A stretch of 64,000 bases of DNA from Maritimibacter harenae. GTDB taxonomy: Bacteria > Pseudomonadota > Alphaproteobacteria > Rhodobacterales > Rhodobacteraceae. Position numbers and translations under genes: made by a program. The stretch lies in NCBI RefSeq assembly GCF_009882975.1, contig NZ_WTUX01000012.1:6820-70819 (forward strand). The letters run 5' to 3'. Positions 35,021 through 42,959 of this stretch are shown one piece after another (the first letter of the stretch is position 1; each line of letters begins with the position of its first letter). The notes beneath the pieces were generated by a model, which was not told the origin of the DNA, did no database searches, and was given only the letters and a program-made list of their open reading frames with translations.

Positions 35021-36667
35021 ATGAATGATTCGAATTCCGCAGCACTTGACGGGTTGCAGCTTGATGTGGCTGTGATCGGCGCTGGCGTAGGAGGATTGTA
35101 CGCACTTCACGTCATGAAAAATGAGCTTGGCATGAAAGCTCAGGGCTTCGATGAAGCGGACGATGTCGGCGGTACATGGTACTGGAATCGCTATCCAGGC
35201 TGTCGCGTCGACACTGAGTCTACAGTATACACTTATTCCTTCGACCTGGACATGTTCCAAAACTGGAATTGGTCGGAGCGCTACGCCAAACAAGAAGAAG
35301 TGCAAGGCTACCTGAGCGCGGTCGCAGACAAGCATGATCTGAAATCTGCCATCAACTTTGGCACCCGGATTGAGAAGGCCGACTGGCTCGAAGACGAAGG
35401 CCGGTGGCTGCTGACGACTAAGAACGGCGAGAGGATTACCGCTCGCTATGTAATTGAATCGGTTGGCCTTCTATCGTCGACATATGCGCCGGAGTTCCCC
35501 GATCAGGACAAATTCAAAGGCGACGTTCTGGTCTCCTCCAAGTGGCCGAAAGATGACCCGGACCTGTCTGACAAGCGCGTTGCGGTGATCGGCACAGGGT
35601 CCACGGGCATCCAGATCATAACGGAACTTGCTGGCAAAGTCGGCCACCTGCACGTTCTCCAGCGCACGCCACAATGGGTCGTGCCGCTTGGAATCGGGCC
35701 TTTCCCGCAGAAAACCCGTGAACGGATCAAGAAGGATCCTAAAGGCTTCCGTGACTGGGCCCTCGACACTGGCACGGTGTTCGGCTTCCAAGAAAGCACT
35801 ACGTCTGCCCTAGAGGTTTCCGAGGAGGAGCGCCAGCGCATCTACGAAGCAGCTTGGCAAAAAGGGAACGGCTTCGAGTTTCTTCTCGGAACATTTTCCG
35901 ACCTGACAGTCACGCCGGAAGCCAACAAAACCGCGACTGACTTCATCAAATCCAAGATCGATTCGATCGTGAAGGACCCTGAGACTGCAAAAAAATTGAC
36001 GCCAACTGACTACTACGCCAAGCGTCCATTGGCCGCAGATAACTACTACGAGGTGTACAATCGGGACGATGTCTCCCTGCACGATGTAAAGACCAACAAA
36101 ATCGAACGCTTCACTGAGAAAGGGCTCATTATCGGTGGCGAGGAAGTCGAATTGGACGTGGTCATCATGGCGACGGGCTTCGATGCTATGACCGGCAACT
36201 ATCTCAAAATTGATACAACCGGACGTGACGGGAAGAAGCTTAGGGATGCTTGGTCAGACGGCCCCCATACCTACGCGGGCCTTGCCGTGTCCGGCTTCCC
36301 AAATCTTCTTATGGTTTTCGGCCCGTTCAGCCCTTTCACAAGCCAGCCGCTAGTTCACGAGTGGCAAGTCGACTACTTCACTGACTTGGTCAAAAAGGCC
36401 GAAGAAGTGGGTGGCGTAATCGACGTGGACGAAGAAGCCCAAGAAAATTGGGTCAAAATTTGTCAGGAGGGCATGGCGGGGACGCTTTTCGAGGTCACTG
36501 ATAGTTGGATCAATGGTGCCAACATTCCAGGCAAACCGCGGACGTCAATGTGGTATATGGGTGGTATGTCCAGCTACATGGTCGAAATGAATAAGATCCG
36601 CGACGAAGACTATCGCGGGTTCAAGATCTCGCCAATCGAAGAAACCCGCGGATCCAAGATCGCTTGA
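35021..36667 (+). CDS. Baeyer-Villiger-type flavin monooxygenase, paralogue 2 (variant motif)
   Basis: A 548-residue class B monooxygenase, co-linear with 2803-4473. Rossmann GAGVGG (20-25), GGTWYWNRYPGCRVD (50-64) and the NADPH-site GTGSTG are intact. The FxGxxxHxxxWP fingerprint reads FKGDVLVSSKWP (165-176): F, G, W and P are kept, but the histidine is Val171. The codon is unambiguous (gtc). The ATG at 35021 follows GGGAGG; an in-frame GTG at 35006 is less likely. It is encoded divergently from the ALDH-ADH operon, with two GntR-type dyads between. It may still be a BVMO, or an N-oxygenating or NADPH-oxidising relative. Confidence 0.9.
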   Translation: MNDSNSAALDGLQLDVAVIGAGVGGLYALHVMKNELGMKAQGFDEADDVGGTWYWNRYPGCRVDTESTVYTYSFDLDMFQNWNWSERYAKQEEVQGYLSAVADKHDLKSAINFGTRIEKADWLEDEGRWLLTTKNGERITARYVIESVGLLSSTYAPEFPDQDKFKGDVLVSSKWPKDDPDLSDKRVAVIGTGSTGIQIITELAGKVGHLHVLQRTPQWVVPLGIGPFPQKTRERIKKDPKGFRDWALDTGTVFGFQESTTSALEVSEEERQRIYEAAWQKGNGFEFLLGTFSDLTVTPEANKTATDFIKSKIDSIVKDPETAKKLTPTDYYAKRPLAADNYYEVYNRDDVSLHDVKTNKIERFTEKGLIIGGEEVELDVVIMATGFDAMTGNYLKIDTTGRDGKKLRDAWSDGPHTYAGLAVSGFPNLLMVFGPFSPFTSQPLVHEWQVDYFTDLVKKAEEVGGVIDVDEEAQENWVKICQEGMAGTLFEVTDSWINGANIPGKPRTSMWYMGGMSSYMVEMNKIRDEDYRGFKISPIEETRGSKIA

Positions 36668-36711
36668 TCCAAATACTGCCTGCCGCTAACGCGTTGGCAT
36701 AAATTGACAAG

Positions 36712-36747
36712 ACGGGGCAGATAGCCTTTCTTAGGCTTCTGTCCCGT
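36712..36747 (+). terminator. long hairpin between BVMO 2 and thioesterase genes
   Basis: Outer arms ACGGGGCAG/CTGTCCCGT (one G-U pair) and inner arms AGCCT/AGGCT around a 5-nt loop, followed by TTACTTTT. It ends 13 bp before the thioesterase start, so it may act as a terminator or attenuator that limits expression of the thioesterase. Confidence 0.5.
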
Positions 36748-36760
36748 TACTTTTCGCAAG

Positions 36761-37231
36761 ATGACAATGCGCACACGATCCAATTTTTTGAAAGGCGACC
36801 CGCGCCAGCTGAAGTTTTCAGTGTCGCCTGAATGGTCTTACGGGATCGGTGTGGAGGCAGCATGGTCCGACCTCGATAAACTAGGACATGTCACCAACTC
36901 CGCTTTTTGGCGTTGGAGTGACGATGTAAGAGTTCAATACGTTATCGATATGGGCTTGCCAGTTCCCGCCCGAGACGCTCCATCAGTAGTGGTAGTCCAA
37001 GCGGCAGGCGAGTTCCATAAGGCGATGGAGTACAGACAAGTCGGTTTGATGACTTGCCGTACGACACGACTCGGCAATTCCAGTTTTGATACCGAACATG
37101 CGCTTTGGCTAGAGAGCGGAAAAGCATTCACTGCAACTTTCACTTTGGTTTTGAGCAATATCAGCATCGGCGGCTCCATTCAATTGCCGATAGCCTTCAA
37201 AGAACGGATCGCGGCCCTGGACGGCCTGTGA
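36761..37231 (+). CDS. Hotdog-fold acyl-CoA thioesterase (4HBT type)
   Basis: A 156-residue single hotdog-domain protein. The motif WSDLDKLGHVTNSAFWRWSDD matches the D-x-x-G-H-V-x-N active-site region of 4-hydroxybenzoyl-CoA thioesterase-like enzymes. It would hydrolyse an acyl-CoA to free acid and CoA. Downstream of BVMO 2 on the same strand, 93 bp away and separated by a hairpin. No clear ribosome site stands in front of ATG 36761, so expression may be low or use the second ATG (36767). Last intact gene of cluster 2 before the IS element. Confidence 0.82.
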   Translation: MTMRTRSNFLKGDPRQLKFSVSPEWSYGIGVEAAWSDLDKLGHVTNSAFWRWSDDVRVQYVIDMGLPVPARDAPSVVVVQAAGEFHKAMEYRQVGLMTCRTTRLGNSSFDTEHALWLESGKAFTATFTLVLSNISIGGSIQLPIAFKERIAALDGL

Positions 37232-37319
37232 GTGGCTGCTTCATGGTCGACTGAGTCCTTAAAGCTGAAGCCGCCTAGGGTTGCATGATCAGACCCACCT
37301 GAGTGGTCCGGTTTGATTG

Positions 37320-38183
37320 TTAGTGCATGACCGGTCTCGGGTCCATCGGGACGATGGTTTCCGGGGCGGGAGGACGATAGCCCAAGGCACTATGTGGTCG
37401 TTTGGTATTGTATTATTTCCTCCATTTTTCGATCAGGATTTCCGCTTCCCGAACGCTGTAGAAGACTTCTCCGTTGAGCAGTTCATCGCGGAACCTGGCA
37501 TTGAAGCTTTCGCAGTAGCCGTTCTCCCAAGGTGACCCGGGCGCGATGTAGGCGGTCTTGGCGCCGACGGCCCTGATCCAATCTTGAACGGCCTGAGCCA
37601 CGAACTCCGGGCCGTTGTCAGACCGGATGTAATCCGGCACACCCCGCATGATGAACAGGTCGCTCAAGGCATCGATCACGTCACCCGAGTTTAGCTTGCG
37701 CTTCACCTTGATCGCCAGGCATTCCCGGCTGTGCTCGTCCAGGATGTTGAGCGTCCGGAAGACCTTTCCGTCCTCCGTCCGGCAGTGGACAAAGTCATAG
37801 CTCCAGACGTGGTTCCGATACTCCGGCCGAAGCCGGACGCACGATCCATCGTTCAGCCAAAGCCGTCCCTTCTTTGGTTGCCTCATCGGTATCTTCAGCC
37901 CCTCTCGCCGCCAAAGCCGTTCCACACGCTTGTCGTTGACCTCCCAGCCGGCATCTCTCAGCAGAGCCGCGATCCGACGATAGCCGTAGCGGCCATACTG
38001 CCTCGCTAGCTCGATCATGTCCGCGACCAGACGCTCCTCATCGGCACGGCCATGCGGCACCTTCCTCTGCGTGGATCGGTGCTGACCCAGGACACGGCAG
38101 GCGCGTCTCTCGGAGAGATGGAACCGGGTGCGAACGTGATCGATGCAGGCACGGCGGCGAGCGGGGCTCAGAAGTTTCCCTTT
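37320..38183 (-). pseudogene. IS3-family transposase OrfB with an in-frame stop
   Basis: A DDE transposase reading frame of ~288 codons: HTH_21 region (LSPARRRACIDHVRTRFHLS), YGYRRI, then the rve catalytic core with WSYDFVH (first D), IRSDNGPEF (second D) and SFNARFRDEL (final E: ENGYCESFN). A TAA at 37415-37413 interrupts it after EILIEKWRK. Beyond it the same frame continues with the family's conserved YNTKRPHSALGYRPPAPE and ends at 37320, so the stop replaces the usual His codon. The catalytic triad lies before the stop, so residual activity is possible but doubtful. It would be expressed by -1 frameshifting from OrfA around AAAGGGAAA. Confidence 0.85.
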
Positions 38184-38446
38184 GCCGCCTCCGCCAGGAT
38201 CAGCTTGTCCAAAGTCAGATCCGAGACGGCTTTTCTCAACCGTTCGTTCTCTTTCTGGAGGCGCTTCAGTTCCCTGAGTTGGTCGGTTCCCATACCGCCG
38301 TATTGCTTGCGCCAGCGATAATAGGTCTGCTCAGTAATGCGAACCTCGCGGATCGCATCCACCCGCGCCATGCCTTGCCCGACAAGCACTTCAACCTGCC
38401 GCAGCTTCGTGACAATCTCTTCCGGCTTGTGTCTCTTCGTAGCCAT
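38168..38446 (-). CDS. IS3-family transposase OrfA
   Basis: A 92-residue HTH_Tnp_1-type protein: KRHKPEEIVTKLRQVEVL, the helix-turn-helix IREVRITEQTYYRWRKQYGG, and a leucine-zipper-like tail (LKRLQKENERLRKAV). It starts at 38446 with GGAGG upstream, just inside the right terminal repeat. It overlaps OrfB in the -1 frame, the normal IS3 arrangement. Confidence 0.92.
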   Translation of the reverse strand: MATKRHKPEEIVTKLRQVEVLVGQGMARVDAIREVRITEQTYYRWRKQYGGMGTDQLRELKRLQKENERLRKAVSDLTLDKLILAEAAKGNF

Positions 38447-38486
38447 TCTAATCCTCCGTTTTCCTAAACATAACGGCGGACCACTA

Positions 38487-39131
38487 TAGTGGGGGAGGAT
38501 CATCCGGCGGTCGGCGTCACTTTGCGTGGGCGTGCGCGCGTCGACCAGCGCCTTGATCCGGGCCAGACGCCGGGCCCGGTCGCTCGACGGCGCGGGCGCG
38601 GCTTCGCCCTGCACCGCCCGCCTTGATCGCAGCCGACAGGTAACTCACCGGATTGCGCACGCCATTCTGGCCCGACACATAGTCGACCTTGCGGGCGACA
38701 TAGGCCTCGCCGTGCTCGGTGATCCACTGGCGGTCAAGCCGGTCGCTCACCCCCAACTTGCGCAGCCGCGCACAGACGGCGCCATTGCGCAGTCCCTCGC
38801 CGTCGTCGAGGTCGAGGATCGCCAGTTGCGGGTTTTCCTCGATCCGGAACCAGATGTCGGTCACTTGCCGGCCCATCTTCTTCACCTCAGGGGTCACGAT
38901 GATGTTCGAGGTCTTGTCCACCTCCGCAACCGCCGTCTTGATGATCTTGGCGTTCAGATGCTTGTAGCTCTCGTAATAGGCGCTGTCGGCCACACCCATC
39001 AAACGACGGAACAGGTCGAGCGACCACCACCCCGTGCTCCCCGTGCGCACGAAGCGGTAGCAATTCTCGTAGAGCGCCAGCGCATACCCACTCGTGAACC
39101 GGCGCTCCCAGTAGTCAGTGGAACCGTGCAC
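38487..39131 (-). pseudogene. degraded plasmid replication initiator (Rep_3/RepB type)
   Basis: The frame begins after a stop codon (TAA-GTG at 39134-39129) and carries only the C-terminal half of an initiator Rep protein, including TDYWERRFTSGYALALYENC, WWSLDLFRRLMGV and VKKMGRQVTDIWFRIEENP. Family members are usually 350-400 residues, so the N-terminal winged helix is missing. After LSAAIKAG the similarity moves to another frame (QGEAAPAPSSDRARRLARIK... RDADRR-like tail), which implies a frameshift, and the end is interrupted by the IS3 element. Three independent lesions make it non-functional. It shows that plasmid DNA was part of this region. Confidence 0.78.
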
Positions 39132-39498
39132 TTATTTCGAGCCAAAAACATTTCTTTGCCGCATCAAAGCCTTGAAGTCACCTCAACGCGCCCGCCGAGA
39201 GCATTCAATAAACACGCCCTGAGCGGCTCTTCATTGCGTTGGTACGAATGTTGGCTTTTGGAAATGTTCTTGACTTAAATATCTGGAAAATATTGGAATT
39301 TGATTCCCGCTACCCGCTCCACTCCAACATGCAAGAGACAGCAACGGCGCGAAATAACGCTCTGTTCTTCCGCCCATGGCGCGCAGCCTCATGGGTCACG
39401 TCTCGCGCATCGGTCCGGTCTCCGGCGATGACGGGACGTACATGCAACGCTAGAGGCCCCGACGGGCCTGGTATCGCTGCATGCACGGCTGCAGGGGT
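39132..39498. other. gene-free junction between rep remnant and FAH operon
   Basis: No convincing gene. The left two thirds (to about 39350) are AT-rich, then composition rises abruptly to the GC-rich style of the next 24 kb, which marks a likely boundary of acquired DNA. A small hairpin (AGGCCC/GGGCCT, 39454-39469) may end the FAH transcript, but lacks a T-run. Confidence 0.4.
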
Positions 39499-40470
39499 CT
39501 AGGCCCCCGGCTTGACCAGACGATTGCGCAGGATACCGATGCCCTGCACCTCGAGCTCGACCACGTCGCCGGGGCTCAGGAAGCGCATGTGTTCCAGCCC
39601 GCAGCCGTTGCCCACGGTGCCCGAACCCAGGAACTCGCCCGAGTGGAGTGTTTCCGAGGCCGAGATGTGTTCGATCAGGTCCGCGAACGACCAGTGCATG
39701 GTCGCGGTCGACCCCCGACCCCATTCCTCGCCGTTCACGCGGCAGATCATGACCTTGTCGTAGGGATCGCCGAACTCGTCGGCCGTCACGAGGCACGGGC
39801 CCATCGGGTTCGCGGTGTCGAAGTCCTTGCCCTTCGCCGGCCCCAGCGAGCCACCCATTTCGGCGGTCTGGGCGTCGCGGGCGGTGAAATCGTTGAAGAT
39901 CGTGTAGCCGAAGACGTGGTCCATCGCGTCGGCCTTCTTCACGTCCTTGGCGGGCTTGCCGATATAGACGCCGAACTCCAGCTCGAAATCCATGAAGTTG
40001 GAGTAGCCCGGCCAGATCACGTCGTGCTCGTGGCCCACGACCGAGAACCGGTTGGCCTTGTAGTAGATCGGTTGGTCGTAGAACGTCTGGGGCACCGAAA
40101 GGATGCCCTTCTCCTCCATTTCGCGCTCGGCGGCCTCGGGGTCGTCGAACTGCTGGGCGCGCAGCTTGCGGGCTTGCTGGAACGCCTGCACCAGGTGCGT
40201 TTCGAAACACAGGCAGTCGCGCATCTGCGGCGGCGGCGCGATGGGGGCCATGAGTTTGACCGAGGCCCGGTCGATCACCGCGTCGCACTTGGCGCCCTCG
40301 ACCGCTTCCCGGGCCCGCGCCAGCGCCTCGTCGCCGCCTTCCGCGATCCACAGGACCGACGGCACCGTCCCGCCGGAGGCCGCGGCCAGATCCACGATCC
40401 GCTTGTCGTCCGAGACGAGCGCGCCGGGGCGGCCGATGCCGTTGCCGGTGTCGTAGGTTACCAGTTTCAT
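39499..40470 (-). CDS. Fumarylacetoacetate hydrolase (FAH) family protein
   Basis: A 323-residue FAH-domain protein with an N-terminal lid domain (MKLVTYDTGNGIGRPG) and the FAH barrel. Metal-binding acidic residues are in FMDFELEFGVYIGK and GYTIFNDFTARDAQ, with LGPAKGKDFDTANPMGPCLVT and SGTVGNGCGLE following. The family includes hydrolases, isomerases and decarboxylases acting on beta-diketones and 2-oxo-acids. Downstream (28 bp) of a TetR regulator on the same strand and divergent from a TRAP operon. A C-C bond hydrolase or acylpyruvase in the catabolism of the TRAP substrate is plausible. Confidence 0.9.
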   Translation of the reverse strand: MKLVTYDTGNGIGRPGALVSDDKRIVDLAAASGGTVPSVLWIAEGGDEALARAREAVEGAKCDAVIDRASVKLMAPIAPPPQMRDCLCFETHLVQAFQQARKLRAQQFDDPEAAEREMEEKGILSVPQTFYDQPIYYKANRFSVVGHEHDVIWPGYSNFMDFELEFGVYIGKPAKDVKKADAMDHVFGYTIFNDFTARDAQTAEMGGSLGPAKGKDFDTANPMGPCLVTADEFGDPYDKVMICRVNGEEWGRGSTATMHWSFADLIEHISASETLHSGEFLGSGTVGNGCGLEHMRFLSPGDVVELEVQGIGILRNRLVKPGA

Positions 40471-40498
40471 CCCAATTCCTCCCTGTGGGTGCCCGCGT

Positions 40499-41170
40499 TC
40501 AGCCGCGCGTCTGCGACCGGTCGCGGTATTTCAATCCGGCCGACAGGATCGAGCAGACGTGCACCGCCGCCTCTTCCCACCGGTCCGAGCTGACTTCGCC
40601 ATCGGACAGGCGCCCGATGCGGCCGTTGTCGGTGAGGACGATCGTCATCGCCCCCAACATCGTGTGATAGGCCCAGTGCACCTCGGCCTTGGTCCAGTCG
40701 GGGAAGCACTCCCCGATCGCCGCGATCAGCATGTCCGCGACCGGGTCGAACATCTCCTTGAAGACGCCGCGCGCCTCCGCCTGCGGATCGGACATCTCGC
40801 GGGTGACGATCCGCCCGAAATCCGCCGAGGGGTCGTCGCCGCGCAGCGCGAACATGGGCCAGATCAGCGCGCGCACCACCAGGTCGACGCGCCGGTCGAG
40901 GTCCGGCTCGGCGCGCGCCATCTGAAGGCCCGCGACCCGCTTGTCGATCACCGTCGGCGTGCGCTTCTCGAAGATCGCGCGGTAGAGCCCCAGCTTGGAC
41001 CCGAAGTGATAGTTCACGAGCGCCACCGGCACCCCGGCCGCCTGCGAGATCCGGCGCACCGTGGCGCCGTCATAGCCGAACTGGGCGAAGACCGATTCGG
41101 CCGCGGAGAGGATTCGCTCCCGCGTCGGCTCAACCGGATCGGTCTTGTTTTTATGGGCTTTCGCCGACAT
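40499..41170 (-). CDS. TetR-family regulator of the TRAP/FAH locus
   Basis: A 223-residue TetR protein with an HTH GATVRRISQAAGVPVALVNYHFGSKLGLY and a C-terminal CecR/DUF1956-like domain (PMFALRGDDPSADFGRIVTREMSDP). Start 41170 with AGGAG. It is the first gene of the FAH operon and divergent from the TRAP binding protein. A perfect inverted repeat lies 34 bp upstream of its start, so it most likely represses both transcripts. Confidence 0.92.
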   Translation of the reverse strand: MSAKAHKNKTDPVEPTRERILSAAESVFAQFGYDGATVRRISQAAGVPVALVNYHFGSKLGLYRAIFEKRTPTVIDKRVAGLQMARAEPDLDRRVDLVVRALIWPMFALRGDDPSADFGRIVTREMSDPQAEARGVFKEMFDPVADMLIAAIGECFPDWTKAEVHWAYHTMLGAMTIVLTDNGRIGRLSDGEVSSDRWEEAAVHVCSILSAGLKYRDRSQTRG

Positions 41171-41203
41171 GCGGGCTCCTTGTTGATCATGATGATAATA
41201 ATC

Positions 41204-41219
41204 TTGAACGGTTGTTCAA
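41204..41219. promoter_or_regulatory. inverted repeat, probable TetR operator
   Basis: TTGAAC-GGTT-GTTCAA, perfect 6-bp arms, in the 104-bp region between tetR and the TRAP binding-protein gene. Position and symmetry fit a dimer site controlling both directions. Confidence 0.7.
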
Positions 41220-41274
41220 TCCCCACTACCGTCGAGATCGGAGGAAATCGGCGAAAGCCATTAGGGAGGAAAAC

Positions 41275-42354
41275 ATGAAAACCATTCGGATGAATATGTC
41301 CGCGCTCGCCTTCGCGGCGGCGGCGGTCGGGACCTCGGCCCCGGCGCTGGCCCAGGAGACCCTGAACCTGACCATCGCGACAGGTCACCCCGCGGTCTTC
41401 CTGTGGGTGAAGCACATCGGGGAGACCTTCATCCCGACCCTTAACGAGGAGCTCGCCAAGACCGGCGAGGTCGAGGTCAACTGGACCGAGGCCTACGGCG
41501 GCACGCTCGTGAAACTGGGCGGTGAAGCACAGGCGATGCAGGACGGGCTGATGGATGTCGGCCAGGCGATGGGCGTCTTCGACCCGGCGAACATGGGCAT
41601 CCTCAACATGACCTACGCCATGCCCTTCGGCCCGACCGATCCGCGGCTCGTGACCGAGGCGGCCGAGCACGCGCTGATGTCGACCGAGGGCTTCCTCGAC
41701 CAGCTCGCGGATGCGACCGGCGTAGTCTACATCGGCGGCGGGATCGCCATCGACGGCTACAACATCGCGACCACCATGCCGCTCGAGACGCGCGCCGACA
41801 TGGCGGGCGTGAAGATCTCCGGTGCCGGTCCGAACCTGTCCTGGCTCGACGGGACCGACGCCGTGGGCGTGCAAGGCAGCTACGTGAGCTTCTACAACGA
41901 CATCAAGACCGGCGTGTCGGACGGCGCGATCGGCTGGATCACGGCGAACGCGCCGGCGAAGCTCTGGGAGGTCGCGCCCTACTACAACAAGGTCGAGTTC
42001 GGCGCGATGTACGTGGGCGGCCTCGCCGTGGCGCAGGACCGCTGGGAGAGCTTCTCGGACAGCACGAAAGAGGCGTTCCGCGTGGCCGCCAAGGCTTACC
42101 AGGATGCCTATTTCGACGAGCAGGCGGCCAACATCGAGGCCGCGACGCAGGCGATGCTGGATGGCGGCGGCGAGATCGTCGAATTCGACGATGCCGAGCG
42201 CGACGCCTGGATCGAGAGCATGGCGAACCCGGCGACGGCCTGGAGCGAAGCGGCCGCCGCACGCGGTGAGCCGGTCGACGAGATCCTGTCGTCCTACGTG
42301 GACTACCTCGCGGACGCGGGCTTCACGTTCCCGCGCAACTACCTCGAAGACTGA
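41275..42354 (+). CDS. TRAP transporter substrate-binding protein (DctP family)
   Basis: A 359-residue periplasmic protein with a signal peptide cut after ALA (residue 26) and a DctP domain (TIATGHPAVFLWVKHIGETF; GGTLVKLGGEAQAMQDGLMDVGQ; TANAPAKLWEVAPYY). TRAP binders take organic anions. Start 41275 with GGGAGGA. First gene of the operon with both TRAP permeases and an MBL hydrolase. The arginine normally pairing with a carboxylate ligand is not evident in the usual place (LSWLDGTDAVGV), so the ligand may be unusual. Confidence 0.93.
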   Translation: MKTIRMNMSALAFAAAAVGTSAPALAQETLNLTIATGHPAVFLWVKHIGETFIPTLNEELAKTGEVEVNWTEAYGGTLVKLGGEAQAMQDGLMDVGQAMGVFDPANMGILNMTYAMPFGPTDPRLVTEAAEHALMSTEGFLDQLADATGVVYIGGGIAIDGYNIATTMPLETRADMAGVKISGAGPNLSWLDGTDAVGVQGSYVSFYNDIKTGVSDGAIGWITANAPAKLWEVAPYYNKVEFGAMYVGGLAVAQDRWESFSDSTKEAFRVAAKAYQDAYFDEQAANIEAATQAMLDGGGEIVEFDDAERDAWIESMANPATAWSEAAAARGEPVDEILSSYVDYLADAGFTFPRNYLED

Positions 42355-42360
42355 CCGACC

Positions 42361-42388
42361 GGCCCCGGCGCGCACCCGTGCCGGGGCC
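42361..42388 (+). other. stem-loop between TRAP binding protein and small permease
   Basis: Nine-bp arms GGCCCCGGC/GCCGGGGCC with a 10-nt loop, six bases after the dctP stop, no T-run. A typical element that raises binding-protein over permease mRNA. Confidence 0.65.
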
Positions 42389-42404
42389 GAAAGGACCCCC
42401 CGGA

Positions 42405-42959
42405 ATGACACAAGAACCTGACGCCAATCCCACGCCGCCCTGGCGGCGCGCGGGACGAGGGGACGGACCATTGGGGCCCGTGGTGGCCGGGCTGAACGCA
42501 CTGGGTTCGGTCTGGATCATCGCGCTGATGCTCCTCGTCTGTGCCGACATCACCATGCGCACCCTGTTCAACGCCCCGATCGCGGGTGTCGCCGAGATGG
42601 TCGCCTTCTCCATCGTGGGGATCGTGTTCCTCCAGTTGGCCCATACGCTGCGCTCCGGCGCGATGACGCGCTCGGACCTGCTGCTCACGCTGGTCGCGCG
42701 CCGCTCTCCCCGGGCCGCGCGGATCATGCTGGCGGTGTTCAACCTGGTGGGCGCCGTGCTTCTGGCGCTGACGGTCTGGTACTTCCTGCCGTCGCTGACG
42801 AAGGCTTGGACCCACCCGGAGCGCAACTTCATGGGCAACCCGGGCTTCTTCCGCATCCCCACCTGGCCGCTCTACCTGTTGATGGCGATGGGCATGGTAG
42901 CGACGCTGTTTCAGTACCTCGCTTCGGCGTGGCAGAACCTGCGGGGTGAGAACGCATGA
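42405..42959 (+). CDS. TRAP transporter small permease (DctQ family)
   Basis: A 184-residue inner-membrane protein with four hydrophobic segments, including LGSVWIIALMLLVCADITMRT and FSIVGIVFLQLAHTLRSGAMTRSDLL, the latter region being the family signature. ATG 42405 follows AAGGA; a GTG 27 bp upstream in frame is less likely. Its stop overlaps the start of the large permease by 4 bp. Confidence 0.92.
   Translation: MTQEPDANPTPPWRRAGRGDGPLGPVVAGLNALGSVWIIALMLLVCADITMRTLFNAPIAGVAEMVAFSIVGIVFLQLAHTLRSGAMTRSDLLLTLVARRSPRAARIMLAVFNLVGAVLLALTVWYFLPSLTKAWTHPERNFMGNPGFFRIPTWPLYLLMAMGMVATLFQYLASAWQNLRGENA

Larger units (their letters stand above)
37302..38485 (-). mobile_element. IS3-family insertion sequence, about 1.18 kb
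   Basis: OrfA and OrfB-type frames lie on the minus strand, bounded by AGTGGTCCG at 37302 and its complement CGGACCACT ending at 38485 as terminal inverted repeats. Size fits the family. The 3 bases outside the two ends do not match, so I see no target-site duplication; the exact ends are approximate or the element has recombined. It is inserted in the 3' part of a degraded plasmid rep gene. Confidence 0.85.

Noticed and set aside
37302-38485. A target-site duplication around the IS3 element.
   Set aside because: Bases immediately outside the two terminal repeats do not match for either reasonable placement of the ends.
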